Source of the DNA: an uncultured Eubacterium sp.
GTDB lineage: Bacteria > Bacillota > Clostridia > Lachnospirales > Lachnospiraceae
DNA length: 33,665 nucleotides
Assembly: GCA_910586445.1 (NCBI GenBank)
Contig: CAJUHV010000040.1
Coordinates: 1-33,665 of the forward strand
Reading direction: 5' to 3'
The position numbers were made by a program, and so were the translations under genes. Positions 1-7,590 of this stretch are shown here, one piece after another. Position 1 is the stretch's first letter; each line of letters opens with the position of its first letter. The notes beneath the pieces are model-generated. The model was not told where the DNA came from. It did not search any database and saw nothing but the letters and a program-made list of their open reading frames with translations.

Positions 1-49
1 TTTGAAATTGGTAGGGTAGTTTTGTGCAAATTTCTATATTTGCTCATTT

Positions 50-110
50 ATAGATAATAAATAAAATAAAAATAAAATAATAAATAAAATTATAGATAAA
101 ATAATATATA
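50..110. repeat. AT-rich low-complexity tract
   Basis: A run of ATAAAATAAA-like units with almost no G or C, directly before the 40-bp repeats. No gene is visible here. It may be a flexible or easily melted upstream region. Confidence 0.7.
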
Positions 111-230
111 CAACAGAAATCACGCTGTGTGAATTTTCTGTTGTCATGAACAACAGAAATCATGCTGCGAGAACATTCTGTTGTCATGAACAATAGAATA
201 TTCATATAGTGTGATTTTCCGTTGTCAAAA
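111..230. repeat. Three tandem 40-bp hairpin repeats
   Basis: Units at 111-150, 151-190 and 191-230 have an exact 40-bp period. Units 1 and 2 begin CAACAGAAATCA and end TTCTGTTGTCATGAA; unit 3 is diverged (it begins CAATAGAATATT and ends GTTGTCAAAA). In units 1 and 2 the arms CAACAGAA and TTCTGTTG are inverted, so each can fold as a hairpin with an 8-9 bp stem and a variable middle. There is no gene in the array. The function is unknown; a protein-binding array, remnants of a mobile-element end, or RNA hairpins are all possible. Confidence 0.8.
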
Positions 231-234
231 ATAG

Positions 235-266
235 AAAAGGGTCTCAAAAAGTATACTTTTTGAAAC
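235..266. repeat. 32-bp palindromic repeat, copy 1
   Basis: The core TCAAAAAGTATACTTTTTGA is a perfect palindrome preceded by AAAAGGGTC. It repeats at 362-393 with a single difference (GAAAC here, GAGAC there). The two copies flank the predicted promoter of the TnpB-like gene, with about 95 bp between them. Confidence 0.85.
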
Positions 267-312
267 TAAATTTTTTTTGAACAGAATTACCAAAAAAACG
301 GGGTTAAGTTTC

Positions 313-341
313 TTGACTTTTTGACGATATTATATTAGAAT
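313..341 (+). promoter_or_regulatory. Predicted sigma-A promoter of TnpB-like gene
   Basis: TTGACT at 313-318 and TAGAAT at 336-341 are separated by 17 bp, close to the consensus for a housekeeping promoter. Transcription would start near 348 and give a leader of about 138 bases. That leader contains the second 32-bp palindrome and the 20-bp tandem repeat before the start codon at 486. The promoter is flanked by the two palindrome copies, which would suit operator sites. Confidence 0.55.
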
Positions 342-361
342 GTAGATTGTTTCAGAAAAAT

Positions 362-393
362 AAAAGGGTCTCAAAAAGTATACTTTTTGAGAC
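362..393. repeat. 32-bp palindromic repeat, copy 2
   Basis: Second copy of the palindrome at 235-266; here the arms GTCTCAAAAAGTA and TACTTTTTGAGAC pair perfectly over 13 bp. It lies just downstream of the predicted transcription start, so it would be a hairpin in the 5' leader or a protein-binding site overlapping the start of transcription. Confidence 0.85.
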
Positions 394-394
394 A

Positions 395-434
395 AGCAAT
401 CATAAGCTGGTCTGAGCAATCATAAGCCGATCTG
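395..434. repeat. 20-bp tandem direct repeat in leader
   Basis: AGCAATCATAAGCTGGTCTG (395-414) is followed at once by AGCAATCATAAGCCGATCTG (415-434), identical at 18 of 20 positions. A partial third start (AGCTGG) follows. It sits between the leader hairpin and the start codon of the TnpB-like gene, where it could be a regulator-binding site. Confidence 0.8.
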
Positions 435-485
435 AGCTGGATAGATATGCGCCGGGACATTTTACAGGAAAAGGAAAGGATCAAA

Positions 486-1787
486 ATGCCGCAGCAGAAG
501 CTATGCAGGACTGTATGCCAGATTAATAAAGAGGCTGTTTCTAAGACAGATCTGAAACGTCTTATGGAGATCGCAGATGATTACTGTGCCGTAAAAAATT
601 ATGTCTATCAGCGTTATGGCGGGATACGCAGCCTTTCTAAGCTCTATCCGGGCTATACCATACAGAATGAAATGACGAAAAGCGGCCTCAGGGAAGAGCT
701 GAATATGCCGTCTGTATACTTTTATCTGGCTGTGTTTGATGCTCTGGGAGATATCAAAAGCCAGTGGACGCGGACAAAATCGGCAGTACAGGAGCTTGTA
801 AATCAGAATGAACATTTTACACAGGAAGAAAAGCACTTTTTAAGATTTATTTTAAAGGTCAGCAAAGCATTTGAGCAGGTGCTGAATGACTGTCCGGTTA
901 AGCTGCCGGCAGAGATGAATGAAAAATATAAGGCGCTTGCAGCAAAAACAGATGAGGGCAGACTGTGCCGGTGGCTGTGCCGCAAAGTCCGTAAAAAGCA
1001 TGTAAAGCTGCATACAGACAGCAGGACGGTTTTTACAATGACAGAGCGTGCCTACCGCTATGCAGACCACGGCATATATATATCTGCAAAGGAAAAGAGA
1101 AAGCGTATTTTTGTGCCTCTGACAGACAGCTGCCAGTATAAGCGCCAGCTGACCGTACGGCTTTATCCAGAACGTGCAGGCATTGAAATCCGCGTTCCTT
1201 TAGATGTCAATGTGCGTATTCATGCAGATTATGAAAAGCGGGTTGGGCTTGCAGCAGGCATGTTTACAATGCTGACGACAGATGAAGGCCATGCCTACGG
1301 AGAAGAGCTGGGAGAATATCAGTCTGCCTATGCCGACTGGGTACGCAAGCAGACCTCCAGCTATCAGCGAAACCGCAAGGATAATCCCGGGCGCAAGAAA
1401 TATTTTGCAAAAAAACGGCGTTTTGAAGAACAGCTGCATAGTTATATCAATCACGAGCTGAATCGTTTTATTGAAACCGAAAAACCGCGCACGGTTTATC
1501 TGCCAAAGCTCCCAAAGCCGCAGTCGGGAGGAGTCAGCAGGCATATTAATTACGCCGTGACGATGTGGCAGCGTGGATACATCAGAAAAAGGCTGGAGCA
1601 GAAATGCCGTCAGGAGTCTGTGGAAATAATAGAAGTATTTGGCAGAGGAATCAGCAGCGAGTGCAGCAGCTGCGGAGCAGACGGCACAAAGGCAGACGGC
1701 ATATTTTATTGCCCCAGATGCGGCTTTCGAGAAAATGAGAAAACAAACACCGCCAGAAATGCCAAGAAACGCGGGGAGTCAGAATAG
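486..1787 (+). CDS. tnpB: Nuclease-dead TnpB-family protein (TldR-like)
   Basis: Protein of 433 residues. The C-terminal half has TnpB/IS605 OrfB architecture: a RuvC-like fold, the WQRG..RKRLEQKC helix, and a zinc ribbon with Cys393, Cys396, Cys409 and Cys412. The expected RuvC residues are all replaced: GIDLG reads GLAAG (Asp to Ala256), the acidic residue of the second motif is Pro340 (VYLPKL), and the last DxNAAxN motif reads KTNTARN (Asp to Lys419). The rest of each motif is readable, so this is substitution, not decay. It should bind but not cut nucleic acid. Known TldRs are TnpB-derived RNA-guided repressors; assigning this protein to them is inference. No TnpA lies nearby. I prefer ATG 486, with AAAGGA five bases upstream; ATG 447 would add 13 residues with no good binding site. 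Confidence 0.82.
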   Translation: MPQQKLCRTVCQINKEAVSKTDLKRLMEIADDYCAVKNYVYQRYGGIRSLSKLYPGYTIQNEMTKSGLREELNMPSVYFYLAVFDALGDIKSQWTRTKSAVQELVNQNEHFTQEEKHFLRFILKVSKAFEQVLNDCPVKLPAEMNEKYKALAAKTDEGRLCRWLCRKVRKKHVKLHTDSRTVFTMTERAYRYADHGIYISAKEKRKRIFVPLTDSCQYKRQLTVRLYPERAGIEIRVPLDVNVRIHADYEKRVGLAAGMFTMLTTDEGHAYGEELGEYQSAYADWVRKQTSSYQRNRKDNPGRKKYFAKKRRFEEQLHSYINHELNRFIETEKPRTVYLPKLPKPQSGGVSRHINYAVTMWQRGYIRKRLEQKCRQESVEIIEVFGRGISSECSSCGADGTKADGIFYCPRCGFRENEKTNTARNAKKRGESE

Positions 1788-2156
1788 ATCATAAGGACGT
1801 CAGCTTAGATGAATTTCGCTTTCCGGCGGAATTTTACCGAAAGGACTGGGCGGTGCGGCCATGATATAAAAATAACAGACGGCATTAGAAGGCAGCATAT
1901 GCTGTGTATTGGGTATGCCAGGACCTTGTGAACATGTGATGCATGATGTAGCAGGGAGCGAAGCAGTACAATCTGCATTGTCCGAAAGGGCAACCAATGT
2001 GCCTTATTTTATAAAAATGATACAGGCAGGCAAGTATCTGCAGTGGCCTGCAGAACGAAATCTTAGATATGTATAAATAAAATTACAATCGAAATACAAA
2101 CAGCATAATTTTTGCAGACAAAGATTATAAATAAAGCGCAGGGAGGACACAAAAAG
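1788..2156 (+). ncRNA. Structured intergenic region, candidate guide RNA
   Basis: This 369-bp stretch after the TnpB-like gene has no convincing ORF of its own. It holds a 12-bp palindrome at 1893-1904 (CAGCATATGCTG), a GAAA-tetraloop hairpin at 1978-1993 (TTGTCC GAAA GGGCAA) and a 7-bp hairpin at 2037-2054 (TCTGCAG TGGC CTGCAGA). An alternative stem pairs 2026-2031 with 2046-2051. TnpB-type guide RNAs normally lie at and beyond the 3' end of the protein gene, so this is where one would be expected. If the last hairpin closes the scaffold, the guide would begin near 2055. No promoter or processing site could be assigned. Confidence 0.4.
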
Positions 2157-2894
2157 ATGAAAGCAGTTTTGCTGGCGGCCGGAAGGGGGACACGGATAGC
2201 CAGAAATGTTGAGATGGTCCCAAAATCGACACTGCCGGTGGACGGCATTCCGCTGATTCGAAATTCTGTAGGGCTGCTGCAGTCAGAAGGGCTGGAATGC
2301 ATCGTATGCACAGGCTACTGCGAACACAAGATCCGGGAGGCGCTTGCAGGCGTGGAGCACATTACATACTGCTACAATCCTTTTTATGACATTACAAACA
2401 GCCTTGCGAGCCTCTGGTTTGCGAAAGGTGAGCTGGATGACGACCTGCTGGTGCTGAATGCCGATGTCTTTTTTTCGCGCGAGATACTAGAGCTGGTCAT
2501 CCATGACAGCCGCAGTCCCGTGATGGCAATCGACCACAGCCGCATCGCCGAGGGGGACTATTTTTTCCGCACAGCGCTTGATGGGCGTATTGAAAAATAC
2601 GGGAAGGGACTGCCGCTGGAGGAGCGCACCTGCGAATATGTGGGAATGGCAAAGATCGGCAGGGATTTCCTTCCGCATTTCATACAGAGAATGGAGAAGA
2701 TGATCAGCAGCCAGCAGCATGACAGGTGGTGGGAGAACGTCCTGTATTCCTTCACGGACAGGAGGGAGAGGGACGTGTTCACCGTGGATGTGGAAGGCAG
2801 GTTCTGGGCCGAGATTGATTATTTGGATGATTATGAAAGAATCATTAATTATATAGCAGAAAGTAAAGAAAAAGAAGCAGAAGAAAAAAAGTAA
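2157..2894 (+). CDS. LicC/Cj1416-like CTP:phospho-compound cytidylyltransferase
   Basis: A 245-residue sugar-phosphate nucleotidyltransferase. It opens with MKAVLLAAGRGTRI, the nucleotide-binding loop, and carries the LicC-type YNPFYDITNSLASLW segment, a VLNADVFF metal-site motif and a C-terminal FWAEIDYLDDYERI. This pattern is typical of phosphocholine and related phospho-compound cytidylyltransferases, which make CDP-activated head groups. The substrate cannot be read from sequence. A second, more diverged member is at 17817, so the locus may make two CDP donors. The start follows GGGAGG by seven bases. The C-terminus ends in a Lys/Glu tail written in a purine repeat that runs past the stop. 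It is the first gene of the glycan operon; the LicD-family gene at 29707 is a possible partner. Confidence 0.75.
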   Translation: MKAVLLAAGRGTRIARNVEMVPKSTLPVDGIPLIRNSVGLLQSEGLECIVCTGYCEHKIREALAGVEHITYCYNPFYDITNSLASLWFAKGELDDDLLVLNADVFFSREILELVIHDSRSPVMAIDHSRIAEGDYFFRTALDGRIEKYGKGLPLEERTCEYVGMAKIGRDFLPHFIQRMEKMISSQQHDRWWENVLYSFTDRRERDVFTVDVEGRFWAEIDYLDDYERIINYIAESKEKEAEEKK

Positions 2895-2962
2895 AAGAAG
2901 CAGAAGAAAAAGAAGCAGAAGAAAAAAGTAAAAGAAGAAGTAAAGGAAAAAGGAGCAGCAGG
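2862..2962. repeat. Purine-only simple repeat at gene end
   Basis: Imperfect repeats of AGAAGCAGAAGAAAAA span the last codons and stop of the preceding cytidylyltransferase gene and continue about 70 bp beyond. The strand is almost entirely A and G, with a run of seven A at 2884-2890 just before the stop. Slippage here would change the C-terminal tail of the protein. Confidence 0.75.
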
Positions 2963-3275
2963 CATAAATTGATTCCTGCGGCGGTAAGCAGACACAGATT
3001 GGATATATGCCGGCAGGTACAGGTTCGTTGGAATCGAAAGAGCCGGGCCGGCAGACAGGGCACCAGAGGGTGTCTGAAAAATACTTTCCACGGGAAGAGT
3101 TCCCACAGCCTTTTAAAAGCGGGTACTGTTGGGTTTTCATGGACAGGCGTATTTCCAGAAGCCTGGATTTTTATGAGCCGCGGATATTTCGTTAAATTTC
3201 TTTAAGCAGGCAGTTTGGGGCTTATATTTCGGAAGGCATTTTTCAGATTCCCTTATACTAGACGGGGGAAGATTT
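2963..3275. other. Intergenic stretch without convincing gene
   Basis: About 310 bp between the purine repeat and the next gene. Short open frames exist (for example 3007-3195 on the + strand) but none has a good ribosome binding site or a recognisable product. It may hold a decayed gene. No terminator with a T-run was seen. Confidence 0.5.
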
Positions 3276-4382
3276 ATGAAATTAAGACACTGTACAGTTG
3301 ATGAATTTGCACGCAGGACGGCGGATAAAAAGATCATATGCTTTGGGGCTTACGTCATGCCGCTGAGCCTGTGCAACGAATTCCAAGAATACAATTTTGA
3401 GGACAGGATTGTCTATCTGGCTGACAACGATGAGAAAAAGCACGGAAAGGATTTTAGGCTGCCGAATGGAAGGACGCGGAAGATTATTTCGGCGCAGCAG
3501 CTTTCAGAGATTGCGGACAAGGATACGGTGCTGATTATCACAAGTGATTATTTTGCGGCCATTATCGAGCAGCTGGACCAGTATAAGCAGCTGGATGAAA
3601 TGCACTGTTATATTTATCCGTTTATGAAGTACGACATGGTGCATGATAAGATCGTGCCCGCAAGGCACAGTGAACAGCCGCTGATTCCAAAAAAGATCCA
3701 TTATTTCTGGTTTGGCAAAAACCCGATGACGGAGATGATGCGCCGGTGCATGGACAGCTGGAAGAGGTACTGCCCGGATTATGAGATTATTGAGTGGAAT
3801 GAGGACAATTATGATGTTACGAAACACAGATATATGAATGAAGCCTATGATGCAGGGAAATACAGTTTTGTATCGGATTATGCCAGGCTTGATATAATCT
3901 GCCAGTATGGAGGCATTTATTTTGATACAGATGTGGAACTGATAAAAAATATTGATGACATGTTATATAACAAGGCTTTTTATGGTCTGGGCTGCTATGG
4001 CCGGGTTGCCACTGGATTAGGGTTTGGCAGCATAAAAGGACAGGAGGTGGTCAGCCGTTTGTTGGATGCATATGACTCATTTATATTTAGAAAAAATGAT
4101 GGCGGGCTTGACATGCGTACAAATACGATTCGGGAAGAGCCGGTTTTTAAGGAGCTTGGTCTGAAGCAGAAGGACGAGTTTCAGATGATTGAAGGCGCAA
4201 GTATATTTCCATCTGATTTTATGTCGCCGATGATACCAGGATTCCATACATATAAGACGAGCGCAAATACAGTGACTGTACATCATAATAGATTTTCCTG
4301 GGCATCACAGCAGCAGCTTTTGGAATTTCATAAATCAGGGGATGAATATGCCCGCATACGTTTTCGGTTTGAACATGACTGA
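3276..4382 (+). CDS. DXD glycosyltransferase with N-terminal Rossmann-like domain
   Basis: 368 residues in two parts. The C-terminal part, from about residue 135, is a glycosyltransferase of the sugar-binding DXD family (Gly_transf_sug, related to Och1/capsular transferases): it begins PKKIHYFWFGKNPMTEMM and carries GGIYFDTDVELI, with the metal-binding DTD at about residue 217. It should transfer a hexose-type sugar from a nucleotide sugar in the cytoplasm. The first 130 residues resemble the small Rossmann-like domain found in four other proteins of this locus (ICFGAYV, YLADND, VLIITSDYF), though this copy has the weakest glycine motif. The start has GGGGGAAG upstream. Donor and acceptor are unknown. 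Confidence 0.8.
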   Translation: MKLRHCTVDEFARRTADKKIICFGAYVMPLSLCNEFQEYNFEDRIVYLADNDEKKHGKDFRLPNGRTRKIISAQQLSEIADKDTVLIITSDYFAAIIEQLDQYKQLDEMHCYIYPFMKYDMVHDKIVPARHSEQPLIPKKIHYFWFGKNPMTEMMRRCMDSWKRYCPDYEIIEWNEDNYDVTKHRYMNEAYDAGKYSFVSDYARLDIICQYGGIYFDTDVELIKNIDDMLYNKAFYGLGCYGRVATGLGFGSIKGQEVVSRLLDAYDSFIFRKNDGGLDMRTNTIREEPVFKELGLKQKDEFQMIEGASIFPSDFMSPMIPGFHTYKTSANTVTVHHNRFSWASQQQLLEFHKSGDEYARIRFRFEHD

Positions 4383-4446
4383 AATGGAATGCTGCGGTGG
4401 GTAAAACACAGGCAGGGCCAGATAAGCGGTTGCGGAGGAAATAAAT

Positions 4447-6108
4447 TTGAGAAAAATAGAGCAGAAGCAGTATATAGGGCTGATTGCTACAGTACTGCGC
4501 GGGATTGATAAAATAAATACTGCCGGCAGCGAGGCAGCAGCCGTAATACTTTCAGAATGCCTGCGGGCATTTGCAGCTGTGGAAGAGGCTGTGTGCAGGA
4601 GTGTATCGGACAGCCGCCGGCAGGTCTACCATGAAAACACAAATAGTATCAAAAAGGCTATTGAAGCCCTGGCGGCAGGAATGGACGCAGGCGGGGATTC
4701 TATCGGTTTTTGCATACAGGATGTCAGGGACAGCATAGAAAAGCTGAAACAGGAGATTTTAGATGAGGCGGAGATTCAATATGTGGTTTTATTTCTGCCG
4801 TATAAGGCAAGCATGTGGGATTCTATGGAATCGGTCTGGCTCTGTGCGCAGGATGATCCGTGCTGTATTACATATGTGGCACCCATCCCGTATTTTGACA
4901 AGAATTCAGACGGGTCATTTGGAGAAATGCATTATGAGGGAAACCAGATGCCGGACTATGTGGATGTGGCAGACTGCAGTGTGCTCGACCTGGGGCAGCT
5001 GATGCCGGATGTGATTTATATACATAATCCATATGACCAGTATAACCATGTGACTTCCGTTCATCCGGCGTTTTATTCTGCCGAACTGAAGAAATATACG
5101 CAGATGCTAGTATACGTCCCATATTCTATACCCGGGGTATACGAATCGGCAGAGGGTGCCGCGTCGTTCTGCCAGACATCGGGCATGTACCGCGCGGATG
5201 TCATTATTGCACAGTCACAGGTGCATAAGATGCTGCTGGCGGCGAACAGGCATAGGGAGGAAAAGATCGCCGTGCTCGGCAACCCGAAGTTTGATTATGT
5301 ATTCAGGCATTTGAAGGACTGCAGAATTCCTGATGAGATGAAATTCATAGGGCAGGAAAAGAATGATGGTCTGTGCATAGGGAAAAGGACTGTAGGTCAA
5401 AAAGAGTACACAGACTGTGAAATGACTGCTGATCAGGAAGAAGCTGCGGATGAGGGCAGGACTGCTGGCAGCGGAAATACCAGCGGGCGGAAAAAAGTTT
5501 TTCTGGTATGTATCAGCGTCGGTTCCTATCTGCTGTGGGAAAATATTATTGAAATGTATGACATGTTTATCGGATGCCTGCTGGATCAGTATCATACGGC
5601 GGTTATTTACAGGCCGCACCCGCTGCTGGAGACAACGATAAAGTCAATGCGTCCCCATAAATATAAACAATATATGGAGTTTTTAGACAAATACTGTTGC
5701 CGGGCGGATTTTGTATTAGATCTTATGAGCGATTATATGCCGGCTGTGTGTGCGTCGGACTGTATGATCGGGGATTACAGTTCGCTCTGCTTTTCCTATG
5801 CAGTTACGGGAAAGCCTGCTGCGATGGTCATATGGGGAACGTCTCCTGCCAGTAATTTATACTATGCATTTGATTACCGTGAAATCTATTTTATAAATGT
5901 CGGGCCGTTTCTGGCATGGAATCAGCTGCCGGAGGATTTTGAAAAGTTTGTGGCAGATATGGTAAACGGCCGTGATTACAAGAGGAAACATAGAATGGAA
6001 TCGTTTAGGCAATCCATTGAAAATCTGGACGGGACAAGCGGGCAGAAGATCCACTCCTATATTCTGAAACGTATTCAAGACATGTTCAAGGAAGATGAGT
6101 GCTTTTAA
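4447..6108 (+). CDS. TagB/TagF-like CDP-glycerol glycerophosphotransferase family protein
   Basis: 553 residues starting at TTG, preceded by GGAGG at eight bases; no nearer ATG has a comparable site. An N-terminal helical region of about 110 residues is followed by a GT-B-type domain. Family signatures are VLGNPKFDYV, the RPHPLLETT segment and MIGDYSSLCFSYAVTGKP, matching the HP and DSS-like motifs of TagB/TagF enzymes. Such enzymes move a phospho-alcohol from a CDP donor; no CDP-glycerol synthetase (TagD) is seen here, so another CDP-linked group is possible. A low-complexity charged insert (about residues 300-350) separates the two halves. A second family member is at 26742. Confidence 0.75.
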   Translation: MRKIEQKQYIGLIATVLRGIDKINTAGSEAAAVILSECLRAFAAVEEAVCRSVSDSRRQVYHENTNSIKKAIEALAAGMDAGGDSIGFCIQDVRDSIEKLKQEILDEAEIQYVVLFLPYKASMWDSMESVWLCAQDDPCCITYVAPIPYFDKNSDGSFGEMHYEGNQMPDYVDVADCSVLDLGQLMPDVIYIHNPYDQYNHVTSVHPAFYSAELKKYTQMLVYVPYSIPGVYESAEGAASFCQTSGMYRADVIIAQSQVHKMLLAANRHREEKIAVLGNPKFDYVFRHLKDCRIPDEMKFIGQEKNDGLCIGKRTVGQKEYTDCEMTADQEEAADEGRTAGSGNTSGRKKVFLVCISVGSYLLWENIIEMYDMFIGCLLDQYHTAVIYRPHPLLETTIKSMRPHKYKQYMEFLDKYCCRADFVLDLMSDYMPAVCASDCMIGDYSSLCFSYAVTGKPAAMVIWGTSPASNLYYAFDYREIYFINVGPFLAWNQLPEDFEKFVADMVNGRDYKRKHRMESFRQSIENLDGTSGQKIHSYILKRIQDMFKEDECF

Positions 6109-6187
6109 CTGGAGACATCGCATTAAAATTAGATGCATTTTGAATAGCGATGAGATTACAGGCTTATTAAGATGAGGTTTTATAAAG

Positions 6188-7531
6188 ATGAAAAAAGTTT
6201 TGTTGATATGCAATTATTATGCGCCAGAGAATCAGATTGCTTCTATAAGGGTTTCTAAGTTTGCCAAATATCTGGCAAGGTATGGCTATGATGTGCGGGT
6301 CCTGGTGGAAAAAAAGAACCTTGAAATACAGGATGAGATTCTGGAGCAGGACGTTGCAGGCATACCGGTAGAATATGTGGAGTTTTCCCAATGGATTTGT
6401 AAACTGGACGGCTTATATCAAAAACTGACGAAAAACTACCGGGAAAGGCATTTTGCAGATGTTTCATCCAGAATGCGCTATAACAGGAAGGCTGGACAGG
6501 TTATTTTTTATCCGTTTGAAAAGCAGCATCCGGTTATGGGGACATTTGATTACCTGATGAAAATAATGAAACAGCATAATTTATACCACAATTCGAAAGG
6601 ATATTTAAGACAGGCCAAAGATGACGTGGATGTATGTTTTACGACATACGGGGGATATTTCGGGCATTTTGCAGGAGGCTATCTCAAGCGTCTGAATGCA
6701 TCAATCAAATGGATTGCAGATTTCCGGGACCCTGTATACCTGTTTAATTTTGATCCGGTATTTTTTGCTCCAGTGGCTAAGCTGTACCAGGGCCTGGCAT
6801 GCATAAAATGCGATGAAATTGTAACAGTGACGAAAGGAATTGCCAGGCTGATGCCGCCGTTCTGCAGGAAGAAGGTGCACTGCATTACGAACGGCTTTGA
6901 TTACGAAGAGAAGGCTTATTATAAAAATGTAAATCCTGCGGATAAGTTTGTAATCGGATATACGGGAAGAATGTATGGCGGAATGCGAGATGTCTCGGTT
7001 GTGTTCAAGGTCATGCGGGAATTAATCCGGGAAAAAAATATGGATGGGAATAAAATAGAATTTCATTATGCAGGGACAGGATTTGAAATCTTCCGGTCGC
7101 AGGCAGAGAAATATCATTTGGGGGACCAGTGTGTCGATTTTGGAAATGTCAGCAGGAAAGATTCGCTTAGAATTCAGGCAGGATGCAGCATGCTGTTAAT
7201 GGCAATATGGGACTACAAGTGTCAGACTGTAGGGACTCTCACAGGGAAAATTTTAGAGTATATGCAGCATAAAAAACCGGTGATTGCGGTAATACATGGT
7301 GATGTGGAAAATAATGAGTTGGCTGTTGTGGTGCGTGAAACCGGACTCGGCATCGCCTATGAGCAGTCGCACCACGAGCGGGACATCAAATTATTAAAAG
7401 AATATATAAAAATGCAGTATGAAGACTGGGCAGAAGGCAAGAAGCTGCAGCCTGACCTGAACAAAAAAAAGATTGCACGCTATGAATACCGCAATCTTAC
7501 AAAACGGCTGATCAGGCTTATTGAAAAATAG
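6188..7531 (+). CDS. GT4-type glycosyltransferase
   Basis: 447 residues with GT-B fold features. The N-terminus MKKVLLICNYYAPENQIASIR is typical of GT4 acceptor domains, FVIGYTGRMYGGMRD opens the donor domain, and GTLTGKILEYMQHKKPVIAV is the usual C-terminal nucleotide-sugar site. It has no membrane segment, so it acts on the cytoplasmic face. Sugar and linkage cannot be deduced. The ATG follows GATGAGG; the gap from the preceding gene is about 80 bp and its direction is the same, so it is probably cotranscribed. Confidence 0.85.
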   Translation: MKKVLLICNYYAPENQIASIRVSKFAKYLARYGYDVRVLVEKKNLEIQDEILEQDVAGIPVEYVEFSQWICKLDGLYQKLTKNYRERHFADVSSRMRYNRKAGQVIFYPFEKQHPVMGTFDYLMKIMKQHNLYHNSKGYLRQAKDDVDVCFTTYGGYFGHFAGGYLKRLNASIKWIADFRDPVYLFNFDPVFFAPVAKLYQGLACIKCDEIVTVTKGIARLMPPFCRKKVHCITNGFDYEEKAYYKNVNPADKFVIGYTGRMYGGMRDVSVVFKVMRELIREKNMDGNKIEFHYAGTGFEIFRSQAEKYHLGDQCVDFGNVSRKDSLRIQAGCSMLLMAIWDYKCQTVGTLTGKILEYMQHKKPVIAVIHGDVENNELAVVVRETGLGIAYEQSHHERDIKLLKEYIKMQYEDWAEGKKLQPDLNKKKIARYEYRNLTKRLIRLIEK

Positions 7532-7590
7532 CTGCGGTCCCGGTTTCAAGCAATAAAATAGATCATGCATTTAAAAGGAGAACAGATATC

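Noticed and set aside
111..230. CRISPR array
   Set aside because: The period is 40 bp with no separate spacers of 26-40 bp, the third unit is degraded, and no cas genes are present.
2487..3140. Minus-strand open frame (217 codons)
   Set aside because: Its middle is a Phe/Leu run from the purine repeat on the other strand, and the rest is antisense to the LicC-like gene.
3007..3195. 62-codon + strand frame before the DXD glycosyltransferase
   Set aside because: No good ribosome binding site and no recognisable domain; it may be a gene remnant but cannot be supported as a gene.
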